Of a DNA stretch of 35,228 bases, positions 16,616-25,120 are shown piece after piece. The position numbers and the translations under genes were made by a program. This DNA comes from an uncultured Bacteroidota bacterium (GTDB taxonomy: Bacteria > Bacteroidota > Bacteroidia > Bacteroidales > F082), in the NCBI GenBank assembly GCA_900542475.1, contig UQNO01000022.1, positions 1 through 35,228 on the forward strand, written 5' to 3'. The notes below the pieces were generated by a model that was not told the DNA's origin, searched no databases, and was given only the letters and a program-made list of their open reading frames with translations. The stretch's first letter is position 1, and every line of letters starts with the position of its first letter.

Positions 16616-18427
16616 ATGTTGGAATTGATTTTGAAACAACTTTTTGTTGACGCTTTCAAGAAACTTTACAGTCAGGAACCTCCTGCGCAGAATGTGAGTT
16701 TCCAGAAAACAAGACCGGAATTTGAAGGTGATTTCACCATCGTGGTGTTCCCTTTCGTGAAGATGGCAGGAAAAGCTCCTGAAGTTATCGCCAATGAACT
16801 CGGAACCGAAATGACGAGGGAGAACGCTTTCATTGCCAAGTATAATGTGGTGAAAGGGTTCCTCAATCTGTTGATTTCCGACAGCTATTGGATTGATTTC
16901 ATGGATAAGAATCACCGGAACGAGAAGTTCGGACGAAAAGAAGTTTCAGGCAAGCCGGTGGTGGTGGAATATTCCTCGCCGAATACCAACAAACCGTTGC
17001 ACCTTGGCCATATACGCAACAATCTGCTGGGGTGGAGTGTGAGCGAAATACTTAAAGCCAACGGTGAAAACGTGGTGCGTGTGAACCTTGTGAACGACCG
17101 CGGCATCCATATATGCAAGAGCATGATAGCATGGCAGAAATGGGGCGACGGCTGCACCCCTGAATCAACAGGGAAAAAAGGCGATCACCTCATCGGCGAT
17201 TTCTATGTGATGTTCGACAAACATTTCAAAGAGGAAGTGAAAAAACTGCTGCCTGCCAACTACGACGAGCTTGATGACAACGCTAAAGAAAAAGCGAAAG
17301 CGGAGGCAGAAAACGCATCGCCACTGATGCAGGAAACTCGCGAGATGCTTCGTAAATGGGAGGCTGGCGACAAAGAGGTGCGCCAACTGTGGGAGATGAT
17401 GAACAACTGGGTTTACGAGGGATTTGATGTGACATACAAACGTCTCGGGGTGTCGTTCGACAAAATTTATTACGAGTCGCAGACTTATCTTTTAGGTAAG
17501 AGCACGGTGATGGACGGCTTGAAAAAAGGCGTTCTTTATCAAAGGGAAGACGGCTCGGTGTGGTGCGACCTCCGCGACGAGGGGCTGGACGAGAAACTTC
17601 TGCTCCGTAGAGACGGCACATCTGTTTATATGACTCAAGACCTGGGTACTGCTCAATTGCGTTATGACGAGTACCATCCGAAGAAACTGATATATGTGGT
17701 TGGTAACGAACAAAACTACCACTTCGACGTGCTTAAACGAGTCTTGTTGAGATTGGGCTTCGAATGGGGTAACGACATTGAACATCTCTCATACGGTATG
17801 GTTGAGTTGCCAAGCGGTAAGATGAAATCAAGGGAAGGAACGGTGGTGGACGCAGACGATTTGATGGACGAAATGGTGGCGACAGCGAAGAACGTGTCGG
17901 AAGAACTTGGAAAATCTCACGGACTGAACGACGAAGAGTCTGATAAGCTTTATCATGTGATAGGACTTGGTGCCCTGAAATACTTCATCTTGAAAGTCGA
18001 TCCGAAGAAGACGATGCTGTTCGACCCAAAAGAATCGATAGATTTCAACGGCAACACAGGCTCATTTATTCAGTACACCCATGCACGTATCTGCTCGGTG
18101 CTGCGCAAAGCTGCTGAATCCAATGTGGCAATAGGCGACAATGTCGTGGCGAAAAGCATACAGCCAGGTGAGAAATTGTTACTTGCCAATATTCACACAT
18201 GGCCTTCTGTGCTCGAACAAGCCGCGATAAACCGCAGTCCGGCTATGATTGCCAACTATGTTTACGACCTCTGCAAAGGATTCAACCAGTTTTATCAGGA
18301 ATGCAATATACTGAAGGAACAGGACGAGAAACGCAGAGAGTTCCGTTTGCAGTTGGCGGCAATGACAGCGCGTCTGCTGCGTAACGCAGGAGAACTGCTT
18401 GGAATGCAGATGCCGGAGAGAATGTAA
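16616..18427 (+). CDS. argS: Arginine--tRNA ligase
   Basis: Class I aminoacyl-tRNA synthetase that charges tRNA-Arg, 603 residues, at the upper end of the family's usual length. The ATG at 16616 is chosen; an in-frame TTG at 16586 lies within the predicted -7 element. N-terminal Arg-tRNA synthetase add-on domain at about 1-95. HIGH motif present as HLGH (residues 129-132) within SSPNTNKPLHLGHIRNN. The KMSK-like loop reads GKMKSREGTVV, as in other ArgS. The C-terminal anticodon-binding domain includes FIQYTHARICSVLRKA and ends LLGMQMPERM. It is followed 14 bp later by rsmE. Confidence 0.97.
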   Translation: MLELILKQLFVDAFKKLYSQEPPAQNVSFQKTRPEFEGDFTIVVFPFVKMAGKAPEVIANELGTEMTRENAFIAKYNVVKGFLNLLISDSYWIDFMDKNHRNEKFGRKEVSGKPVVVEYSSPNTNKPLHLGHIRNNLLGWSVSEILKANGENVVRVNLVNDRGIHICKSMIAWQKWGDGCTPESTGKKGDHLIGDFYVMFDKHFKEEVKKLLPANYDELDDNAKEKAKAEAENASPLMQETREMLRKWEAGDKEVRQLWEMMNNWVYEGFDVTYKRLGVSFDKIYYESQTYLLGKSTVMDGLKKGVLYQREDGSVWCDLRDEGLDEKLLLRRDGTSVYMTQDLGTAQLRYDEYHPKKLIYVVGNEQNYHFDVLKRVLLRLGFEWGNDIEHLSYGMVELPSGKMKSREGTVVDADDLMDEMVATAKNVSEELGKSHGLNDEESDKLYHVIGLGALKYFILKVDPKKTMLFDPKESIDFNGNTGSFIQYTHARICSVLRKAAESNVAIGDNVVAKSIQPGEKLLLANIHTWPSVLEQAAINRSPAMIANYVYDLCKGFNQFYQECNILKEQDEKRREFRLQLAAMTARLLRNAGELLGMQMPERM

Positions 18428-18441
18428 TAGCAAAGTGTGGT

Positions 18442-19152
18442 ATGAACGTTTTTTATCTACCGGACGCCATGGAAGGAATGGTTTCCCTTCCTGAAGATGA
18501 ATCAAAACACTGTGTCAGGGTTTTGAGGATGCGGGAGGGGGACCGTTTCGGCGTCACCGACGGCAAAGGAGCGTTGTTCGACGCAGAACTCGTCGAGGCG
18601 CACCCGAAACATGCAGTGGCACGTCTCGCAAACAAACGTCAGGGATATGATAACAGAGCGTTCAAACTTGAGATAGCAATAGCTCCAACCAAACTAAACG
18701 AGCGCACAGAATGGTTTCTTGAAAAAGCCACCGAGATAGGCATCGACAAGGTGCGACTGTTCGCCTCTTTTCATTCGGAACGCCGCGCAGCCAATGTGGA
18801 GCGTTTCCGCAAGGTGATGATAGCCGCGATGAAACAGTCGATAAAGTCGAGACTGCCGGAAATTGACGATATCGCTGATTTCAACACCATGGTAAAACAA
18901 CCTTTCGATGGACAAAAATTCATCGCATGGATTGACGACGATGTGACGGAACTGCTGTGCGATAAGTACGAAAAAGGTGAAAATGCACTTGTTTTGATAG
19001 GCCCTGAAGGTGACTTCAGTCCCGAAGAGGTGCAGGCGGCAAAAGACAACGGCTTCACACCTGTGAGTCTCGGCGATGCCCGATTGAGAACGGAAACGGC
19101 TGCAATAGTGGTTTGCCATACAATAAACCTGATAAACCAGATGTCAAAATAA
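18442..19152 (+). CDS. rsmE: 16S rRNA (uracil1498-N3)-methyltransferase
   Basis: SPOUT-family enzyme methylating U1498 of 16S rRNA with S-adenosylmethionine; 236 residues, normal length. The N-terminal PUA-like domain contains ESKHCVRVLRMREGD. The family-typical segment EKATEIGIDKVRLFASFHSER and the KVMIAAMKQSIKSRLPEI stretch follow. The SAM-binding knot is seen in LIGPEGDFSPEEV and VSLGDARLRTETAAIV. The stop codon overlaps the next start (TAATG), implying translational coupling with the DUF4159 gene. Confidence 0.95.
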   Translation: MNVFYLPDAMEGMVSLPEDESKHCVRVLRMREGDRFGVTDGKGALFDAELVEAHPKHAVARLANKRQGYDNRAFKLEIAIAPTKLNERTEWFLEKATEIGIDKVRLFASFHSERRAANVERFRKVMIAAMKQSIKSRLPEIDDIADFNTMVKQPFDGQKFIAWIDDDVTELLCDKYEKGENALVLIGPEGDFSPEEVQAAKDNGFTPVSLGDARLRTETAAIVVCHTINLINQMSK

Positions 19153-19799
19153 TGAAACGCTTGCTGACAATGTTGACGCTGATGCTGACGTTGGGCCTCT
19201 CGGCCCAGCAGACACAGATAGCGCTTCTGAAATACAGAGGCGGCGGCGATTGGTACGCCAACCCTACGTCATTGCCTAATTTAGTGAAGTTCTGCAACCA
19301 TGAGCTGCACACAAGTCTGAATCCCGACATCGCGACGGTGGAGGCGGGAAACCCCGATATCTTCAACTATCCTTTCGTACACATGACCGGACACGGAAAC
19401 GTGACATTCGATAAGACGGAAACAGAAAACCTTCGAAATTACTTGATGGGCGGAGGTTTCCTCCATATCGACGATAACTACGGACTTAAAGATTTTATCA
19501 TGCCGCAGATGCGAAAAGTGTTCCCGGAACTGGAATGGGTGGAACTGCCTTACTCGCACGAAATCTTTAAAGAACCGTACGACTTTCCAAACGGACTGCC
19601 TAAGATTCACGAGCATGATATGATGCCGCCGCAGGCGTTAGGATTGATTTACGAGGGACGACTGATATGCCTCTTTACATACGAATGCGACCTCGGAGAC
19701 GGCTGGGAAGACCAGAGAGTACACAAAGACTCCGACGAGGTTAGACGAAAAGCCTTGAAAATGGGAGCGAACATAATACAATATGTTTTCTCTCATTAA
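19152..19799 (+). CDS. DUF4159 domain exported protein
   Basis: A 215-residue protein with a signal peptide (MKRLLTMLTLMLTLGLSAQ). The body shows the DUF4159 pattern: KYRGGGDWYANPTSLPNL, PFVHMTGHGNVTF, LRNYLMGGGFLHIDDNYG, and a C-terminal FTYECDLGDGWED. The fold resembles a glutamine-amidotransferase-like domain of unknown role. The ATG at 19152 overlaps the rsmE stop by one base; an in-frame TTG upstream would destroy the signal peptide. Pairing with rsmE is, from memory, common in Bacteroidota. Function unknown. Confidence 0.85.
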   Translation: MKRLLTMLTLMLTLGLSAQQTQIALLKYRGGGDWYANPTSLPNLVKFCNHELHTSLNPDIATVEAGNPDIFNYPFVHMTGHGNVTFDKTETENLRNYLMGGGFLHIDDNYGLKDFIMPQMRKVFPELEWVELPYSHEIFKEPYDFPNGLPKIHEHDMMPPQALGLIYEGRLICLFTYECDLGDGWEDQRVHKDSDEVRRKALKMGANIIQYVFSH

Positions 19800-19826
19800 C
19801 AAAAAACTAAACTGAAAATTATTAAA

Positions 19827-20204
19827 ATGAATGAAACCAATCAGAAAAATAAAACAAAATGCCCTTATTGTAATAAACTAATCCTTGGACGGACGGATAA
19901 GTTGTTCTGTGACGACAGATGCCGTAATAATTACTACTATAAGGTGAACAACGAGCAAAAAACGTTTATTAGAAATGTCAACAAGATTTTGTTGAGAAAC
20001 CGCGGAATCCTAAGGACTGTAAATCCTTGCGGGAGAAAAATGGTTCCCAAGAAATATCTTGAGAATCAAGGCTTTGATTTCGATTGTTTCACAAGTGTCT
20101 ATAAAACAAGGAAAGGCAAGAAGTACTACCTCGTTTATGACCAGGCATATAGCTTTGAAGAACCTGATAAGGTGACTTTATTGGTTTTCTATCGTGATGC
20201 TTAA
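19827..20204 (+). CDS. Small zinc-ribbon protein (DUF2116-like)
   Basis: A 125-residue cytosolic protein. An N-terminal zinc finger is formed by C12, C15, C28 and C32 (CPYC ... CDDRC). The rest is basic with no membrane segment: a helical part (IRNVNKILLRNRGIL) and a beta-rich end (GKKYYLVYDQAYSFEE). A nucleic-acid or ribosome-linked role would fit, but nothing in the sequence proves it. The last 27 bp overlap the 3' end of the opposite-strand metallo-hydrolase gene. Confidence 0.75.
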   Translation: MNETNQKNKTKCPYCNKLILGRTDKLFCDDRCRNNYYYKVNNEQKTFIRNVNKILLRNRGILRTVNPCGRKMVPKKYLENQGFDFDCFTSVYKTRKGKKYYLVYDQAYSFEEPDKVTLLVFYRDA

Positions 20205-20960
20205 CCCGTCGTAGGCAAGCATCATATTGGACGGCAACGTCTTGTTGACATGCTCGGCTTTCCCCATGGAATGACCGATATGGGTGAACCATGCTTTCTT
20301 TGTATTTAGCTTTTGGGCAACATCAATGGCTTCCGGAAGACTGAAGTGTGAATAATGCTTCTCGTGACGCAACGCTTCAATTATCAGATATTCAATGCCC
20401 TCGAGTTTCTTGAAACTTTCCGCGGAGATGTAGTTGAAATCAGTGACATAGGCGAAGTTGCCGATGCGAAAAGCGTAACACAACACGTCAAGATGTGCCA
20501 ATGGAATAGGTTCGATAGTCAACTCGTTGATAATGATAGGTTTGTTGTTGACGATGTCAATGAGATTATATGTCGGTGCGCCGGGATACAACTCGTTTTT
20601 ATCGACGAAAGCGTAGGAATATTCACGCTTGATTTCCTCCTGCGCCACCGGCGATGCGTAGATGGGCATTGAGATGTTCTGAAGGAAGTTGAACGAGCGA
20701 ACATCGTCCAAGCCGCCGATATGGTCTTTGTGATGATGTGTGATGAGAATGGCATCGAGATGTTTGACGTTCTCACGAAGCATCTGCTGACGGAAGTCAG
20801 GACCCGCATCAACGCATATCGTGGTCTGCTCTGTCTGAATAAGAATGGACGTGCGCAAACGCTTGTCGCGAGGGTCTTGCGACATGCAAACATCACAGTT
20901 GCAACCTATTACCGGAACACCTTGTGAAGTTCCGCAACCTAATATGGTAATCTTCATCAT
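20178..20960 (-). CDS. PhnP-like MBL-fold metallo-hydrolase
   Basis: A 260-residue metallo-beta-lactamase-fold hydrolase. The metal motif HxHxDH is H75, H77, D79, H80 (ITHHHKDHIGG). Further ligands include D151-type VTDFNY and the distal THIGHS. The N-terminal GCGTSQGVPVIGCNCDVC, with Cys 20, 22 and 25, matches the extra structural zinc cluster of PhnP (cyclic ribose-phosphate phosphodiesterase). No phn genes are nearby, so the substrate is unknown; many Bacteroidota carry this protein alone. Two adjacent ATGs (20960, 20957) are possible starts. The gene is tail-to-tail with the zinc-ribbon gene. Confidence 0.85.
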   Translation of the reverse strand: MMKITILGCGTSQGVPVIGCNCDVCMSQDPRDKRLRTSILIQTEQTTICVDAGPDFRQQMLRENVKHLDAILITHHHKDHIGGLDDVRSFNFLQNISMPIYASPVAQEEIKREYSYAFVDKNELYPGAPTYNLIDIVNNKPIIINELTIEPIPLAHLDVLCYAFRIGNFAYVTDFNYISAESFKKLEGIEYLIIEALRHEKHYSHFSLPEAIDVAQKLNTKKAWFTHIGHSMGKAEHVNKTLPSNMMLAYDGLSITIENQ

Positions 20961-20979
20961 TGTCGAATAAAAAACGATG

Positions 20980-20987
20980 CAAAGATA
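20980..20987 (-). promoter_or_regulatory. Predicted -7 element for the MBL-fold gene
   Basis: Minus-strand TATCTTTG, about 20 bases before the start codon. It is identical to the divergent plus-strand element at 21060-21067. A clear -33 element is not visible. Confidence 0.45.
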
Positions 20988-20991
20988 ATAA

Positions 20992-21007
20992 AAAGACCTC
21001 GGTCTTT
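20992..21007. repeat. Inverted repeat AAAGACC-TC-GGTCTTT
   Basis: Perfect 7-bp arms with a 2-bp spacer, lying just upstream of the minus-strand -7 element in the divergent promoter region. It could be an operator or, as RNA, a short hairpin. The core is similar to the hairpin at the rpoC stop (3692-3709). Confidence 0.4.
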
Positions 21008-21059
21008 GAATTTTAAATATAGTTTTTGTTTTTTTTCATTTATTGTAAAAAAAAAATCG

Positions 21060-21067
21060 TATCTTTG
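21060..21067 (+). promoter_or_regulatory. Predicted -7 element for the DUF6913-like gene and dapA
   Basis: TATCTTTG fits TAnnTTTG and lies about 22 bases before the ATG at 21090. A proper -33 TTG is not evident at normal spacing. Confidence 0.5.
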
Positions 21068-21089
21068 CAAGTTTTTGATAAAAACAAAA

Positions 21090-21623
21090 ATGAAGGCTAT
21101 TGTTAGGTTTTTCAGACAACGTGCTGTCAGTGGTTTCATGAAACACAAGAAATCATGTGTATTGCCGGATATTTCAAAGTGTCTGTCAGTGGCTGTTATA
21201 CTTGACAATGAACAGTTTGAGAACCATAAGGAAATTGAAAACACGCTGAAAAGGCTTTTTGAACCGAAAAAATATACCTTTATCGTGTGTGTTGACGAGC
21301 TTCCAAAAGATGTGGTGCAAACCGACCGCTATTTCTTTATCGGAAAAGATGACTTCAACTTTTGGGGACTGATGAAATCTGGCAAGAAAGAATCTCTGCT
21401 CGGTCTCGCATTCGATTTGGTGATGGATTTTTCGAAAAAATCAGACGGGTTGTTGACCAATGCTTATGTGCTGACATTGATAAACAATTCATTTAGAATG
21501 ACATTCGGAAGTTCTTGCCCGGCAATATACGATATGGTGATTGATTCGAAAAACAACGATGATATATTAAACCGCATACAGATTTCGCAACAATATCTGT
21601 CAATGTTATTAGGAAAAAGATGA
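21090..21623 (+). CDS. DUF6913-like protein upstream of dapA
   Basis: A 177-residue protein without signal peptide. The ATG at 21090 is preferred: the open frame runs 84 bases further up, but that part overlaps the predicted promoter. The start is very basic (KAIVRFFRQRAVSGFMKHKK); later parts alternate strands and helices (SVAVILDNEQF, YTFIVCVDELPKD, YFFIGKDDFNFWGLM). The family is recalled as a Bacteroidota-specific one placed next to dapA; the name is tentative. It shares an ATGA overlap with dapA, so the two are co-translated. Function unknown. Confidence 0.7.
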   Translation: MKAIVRFFRQRAVSGFMKHKKSCVLPDISKCLSVAVILDNEQFENHKEIENTLKRLFEPKKYTFIVCVDELPKDVVQTDRYFFIGKDDFNFWGLMKSGKKESLLGLAFDLVMDFSKKSDGLLTNAYVLTLINNSFRMTFGSSCPAIYDMVIDSKNNDDILNRIQISQQYLSMLLGKR

Positions 21624-22504
21624 AAAAGAACCCGTTCATAGGCACAGGAGTGGCTTTGATAACTCCGTTTAACGATGACTTATCTGTTGATTATCAGTCA
21701 TTAAAGAAGATTGTCGATTATACTTTGCAGAATGGAGCCGATTTTCTTGTGGCTCTCGGAACTACTTCTGAAGCTCCGACACTGACAACTGAAGAAAAGG
21801 CGAAAATAGTGAAAACTATCATTGAGACGGCCGACAGTCGCTGCCCCGTTCTGTTGGGAATGGGTGGAAACAATACCGCCGCCTTGTTAGAAAGCATTGA
21901 AAACCAAGATTTTGCCGGAATTGACGGCATTTTAAGCGTCGTCCCATATTATAACAAACCTAACCAACGTGGGATGAAAGCACATTTCACAAAAGTGGCA
22001 GACGCTTCGCCAGTCCCGGTGATTCTTTACAATGTGCCAGGTAGAGTGGGGGTGAACCTGCAAGCGGCGACGACAGTGGAACTCGCTGAACACCCGAACA
22101 TCATAGCGGTGAAAGAAGCATCTGGCAACCTGCAGCAAATCATGGAAATCCTGCGTGATAAACCATCGGATTTCACTGTGCTTTCGGGCGACGACGGCAT
22201 TACTCAACCGATGATGGCTCTCGGAGCAAAAGGCGTGATATCCGTGGCCGCTAACGGATACCCGAAACCGTTCTGTGAAATGGTCCATGATATGCTTGAT
22301 GGCAAAGAAAAAGAAGCCCTCGCCTTGCATTATAAAATGTTGAGAATGAACGCCTTGATATTCGCCGACGGCAACCCGGCAGGAATAAAGGCCCTTATGG
22401 CTCACGCCGGATTGTGCAAAAATGTACTCCGCCTGCCTCTCTCGCCTGCATCGGATAATGTGTGCCAAGATATTGAAAATGAATATGATAATAATCTTAA
22501 ATAA
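21620..22504 (+). CDS. dapA: 4-hydroxy-tetrahydrodipicolinate synthase
   Basis: Condenses pyruvate with aspartate semialdehyde in lysine and diaminopimelate synthesis; 294 residues, usual length. The Schiff-base lysine is K165 (IIAVKEASG). The catalytic triad partners are visible as Thr in LGTTSE (47-51; most homologues read GTTGE), Tyr in PYYNKP (110/111) and Y137 in LYNVPGR. The substrate carboxylate site GR (141-142) and the SGDDG motif are present. Its start overlaps the preceding gene by four bases (ATGA). Confidence 0.96.
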   Translation: MKKNPFIGTGVALITPFNDDLSVDYQSLKKIVDYTLQNGADFLVALGTTSEAPTLTTEEKAKIVKTIIETADSRCPVLLGMGGNNTAALLESIENQDFAGIDGILSVVPYYNKPNQRGMKAHFTKVADASPVPVILYNVPGRVGVNLQAATTVELAEHPNIIAVKEASGNLQQIMEILRDKPSDFTVLSGDDGITQPMMALGAKGVISVAANGYPKPFCEMVHDMLDGKEKEALALHYKMLRMNALIFADGNPAGIKALMAHAGLCKNVLRLPLSPASDNVCQDIENEYDNNLK

Positions 22505-22523
22505 CAACTAATTTTTTTATTTG

Positions 22524-25055
22524 ATGAAAACAAAACTTTTACTTGTCTTTTTCTTGTTTGTTTCTCTGGGATTGACAGCGCAAGAAACAGAATGGAATTC
22601 AATTATGCGACAGCGTAATGAGTATTACTTCACTTTCAATTTGAATGGCAACGACAATATTCCTTTGATTGCAAATACCGTTTCTGTTGACCGTGTCGAC
22701 GGGAACGTCGTTACGGCCTATGCAAACAACAAACAATTCGAGGAGTTTCAGAAAATGGGATACGATGTCACTTTGCAAACACCTCCCTCGATGATGTTCA
22801 AAGCCGAGATGTGGGACGGCAGCAACCGCGCGGAATATGAATGGGACCAATATCCTACATACGAGGCTTACGAAAACATGATGTATGCCTTTGCCAACAA
22901 CCATCCCGACAAATGCGAAATCATCGAACTCGGAACATTGCCAAGCAACCGTAAAATTATGATTGCCCATATCAACAATGGCTCGGGCTCCGGCAAACCA
23001 AAGTTCTTATACACTTCCACAATTCACGGTGATGAGACAACAGGCTGGATCATGATGCTCCGTTTCATCGATTATCTCCTTGAAAATCCAACACTCCCGG
23101 AGTGTGCCAATATTCTCGACAACGTTGACTTGTATGTCTGCCCCGATTCAAATCCCGACGGGACATATCACGGAGGCAACAATAATGTGAACGGTGCCAC
23201 GCGCGCCAATGCCAACGGTGTTGATTTGAATCGCAACTATGCTGACCCTCACGGCAGCGCTCACCCTGATGGAAATCCTTATCAGACAGAGACAGAATGG
23301 TTTATGCAGTTCGCACAGGATAATAATTTCGTGATGGCTGCCAACTATCATGGCGGAGCTGAAGTCTTGAACTATCCATGGGACAATACTTATACCCTTA
23401 CAGTCGATGATGCGTGGTGGCAGTTGGTTTGTTTGGAATATGCCAATCTCTGCAAAGCAGTGAGTCCAAGTTATATGAGCGATATTTCGTCTAACGGTGT
23501 CATCAACGGCGTGGCTTGGTATATGATTGGTGGCGGTCGTCAGGATTATATGAACGGCTACGCACAATGCCGCGAGGTGACCATCGAGTGCTCATCGACA
23601 AAATGTCCAAGCGGCAGCCAGCTGCCAAACTTCTGGAATATTAACAAAAATGCGATTTTCGCGTATGTCAACCAGGTGCTGAACGGCGTGCACGGAACAG
23701 TTGTCGATGCAGAATCAAAGGCTCCTATAGGCGGCGCGACAGTCACATTGCTCGGTCACGATGACCAGTTCTCATCAGTATCGACGCAGTTTCCCGCCGG
23801 CGACTTCCACCGTCCCGTTAAAGCCGGGACATACAACGTGAAAATCACGAAAAACGGCTACGAGCCATACGAGACACAGGTGACAGTCGCTGATAATGAA
23901 GCTGTTACGATTGAAGCACAGATGGTGGCACTCGAAGGTGTCGTGGCTGACTTCAATGTTGATATGACAGCAGTGGCAGTGGGTGGCTCGGTGCGCTTTA
24001 CCGATAACTCTTGGGGTGCTCAAATCACCAACTGGGACTGGGTGTTTGAAGGAGGAACGCCTGCTGCTTCAACAGAGCGGAATCCTATCGTGACATACAA
24101 CCAGACCGGCACTTTCGGCGTGCGTCTCACAGTGACAAACGCTGACGGAGAGAACGCCACCAAATACATTCCTAACCTTATCTCGGCATCGGAAGCTTAC
24201 AACATGCAGAACGGTACCGTTACCACCTGCAATGCAATGTTTTACGATGACGGCGGTCCGGATGCGAACTATGGCAATAACAAGGATTTGACAATGACTT
24301 TCATGCCTGCGACAGAAGGCGGAAGCATCGAAGTCACATTCCAGTCTTTCAATACCGAAAACAATTACGATTTCCTGCGTGTTTACGACGGAACATCAAC
24401 ATCGGCGCCGCAAATAGGCCATCAGTACTCCGGCAATGACAGCCCTGGCACAGTGACGGCTACAAATGCCGAGGGTGCAATCACATTCAGATTCACATCA
24501 GACAGCAGCGTCAACAAAGAAGGTTGGGTCGCTCATGTGAGATGTGTCGGACTTCCCTTGGAAGCAACAGCAAATGCCGAACACGATACGATTTATATCA
24601 ATGAAAAAAATATTTTGTCAGTGGTGGCTACAGGTGGCTCGGGTACTTATACATATTTATGGACACCAGCCGACAATCTTGACGACGCGACATCTCAAAC
24701 ACCGGTGTTCACCTCCGCCGAGGCAGGTGTCTTCACCTACACCGTGACAGTGAGCGACGGTGACGAAACAGTTTCAACATCAGTGAGTTTCACGGTTGTG
24801 GACGATACAAATGTTGATGAAGTACTAAGCGATAAAGTTGCGGTTTATCCGAACCCGGCCTCTTCTGTCATCAATATCAATGGCTTGAATGATTTCTCAA
24901 ATCTTGAAGTTAAAATAATGAATCTTCATGGACAAGTTGTGAAGTCTGTCGATAACTCATTGGAAATAAATGTTAAAGATATTAAATCGGGAGTTTATTT
25001 CCTCAATGTCAATTGCGATGGCAGTCAAATTATCAAGAGAATTGTTGTGAAATAA
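22524..25055 (+). CDS. T9SS-exported M14 zinc carboxypeptidase
   Basis: An 843-residue secreted metallocarboxypeptidase. Signal peptide ends near LGLTAQ. The M14 domain (about 100-390) has zinc ligands H168 and E171 (TIHGDE) and H276 (NYHGG), the substrate-binding DLNRNY segment, and the general base E355 (EVTIEC). It is followed by a carboxypeptidase-regulatory-like beta domain (~395-470), a PKD domain (~475-560), a CUB-like domain (~570-680), a second PKD-like domain (~690-765), and a type A sorting domain (YPNPASSVININ, MNLHGQVV, IKSGVYFLNV). The layout resembles P. gingivalis CPG70, which trims C-terminal Lys/Arg; substrate specificity here is not proven. Start is ATG at 22524; the TTG directly before it is less likely. 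Confidence 0.92.
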   Translation: MKTKLLLVFFLFVSLGLTAQETEWNSIMRQRNEYYFTFNLNGNDNIPLIANTVSVDRVDGNVVTAYANNKQFEEFQKMGYDVTLQTPPSMMFKAEMWDGSNRAEYEWDQYPTYEAYENMMYAFANNHPDKCEIIELGTLPSNRKIMIAHINNGSGSGKPKFLYTSTIHGDETTGWIMMLRFIDYLLENPTLPECANILDNVDLYVCPDSNPDGTYHGGNNNVNGATRANANGVDLNRNYADPHGSAHPDGNPYQTETEWFMQFAQDNNFVMAANYHGGAEVLNYPWDNTYTLTVDDAWWQLVCLEYANLCKAVSPSYMSDISSNGVINGVAWYMIGGGRQDYMNGYAQCREVTIECSSTKCPSGSQLPNFWNINKNAIFAYVNQVLNGVHGTVVDAESKAPIGGATVTLLGHDDQFSSVSTQFPAGDFHRPVKAGTYNVKITKNGYEPYETQVTVADNEAVTIEAQMVALEGVVADFNVDMTAVAVGGSVRFTDNSWGAQITNWDWVFEGGTPAASTERNPIVTYNQTGTFGVRLTVTNADGENATKYIPNLISASEAYNMQNGTVTTCNAMFYDDGGPDANYGNNKDLTMTFMPATEGGSIEVTFQSFNTENNYDFLRVYDGTSTSAPQIGHQYSGNDSPGTVTATNAEGAITFRFTSDSSVNKEGWVAHVRCVGLPLEATANAEHDTIYINEKNILSVVATGGSGTYTYLWTPADNLDDATSQTPVFTSAEAGVFTYTVTVSDGDETVSTSVSFTVVDDTNVDEVLSDKVAVYPNPASSVININGLNDFSNLEVKIMNLHGQVVKSVDNSLEINVKDIKSGVYFLNVNCDGSQIIKRIVVK

Positions 25056-25108
25056 TCGTTTACAATAAATTTCTTTAAAAAGACGTTAAGAGATAGCTAA
25101 AAAAATAG

Positions 25109-25116
25109 TAATTTTG
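25109..25116 (+). promoter_or_regulatory. Predicted -7 element for the bamD operon
   Basis: TAATTTTG fits TAnnTTTG and ends only four bases before the bamD ATG, so the transcript would start at or beside the start codon. The -33 region (near GTTAAG, 25085-25090) is weak. Confidence 0.5.
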
Positions 25117-25120
25117 CAGC

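Noticed and set aside
21006..21089. N-terminal extension of the DUF6913-like protein
   Set aside because: It would need a non-ATG or upstream start, and covers the TATCTTTG promoter element; its residues reflect A/T-rich non-coding DNA.
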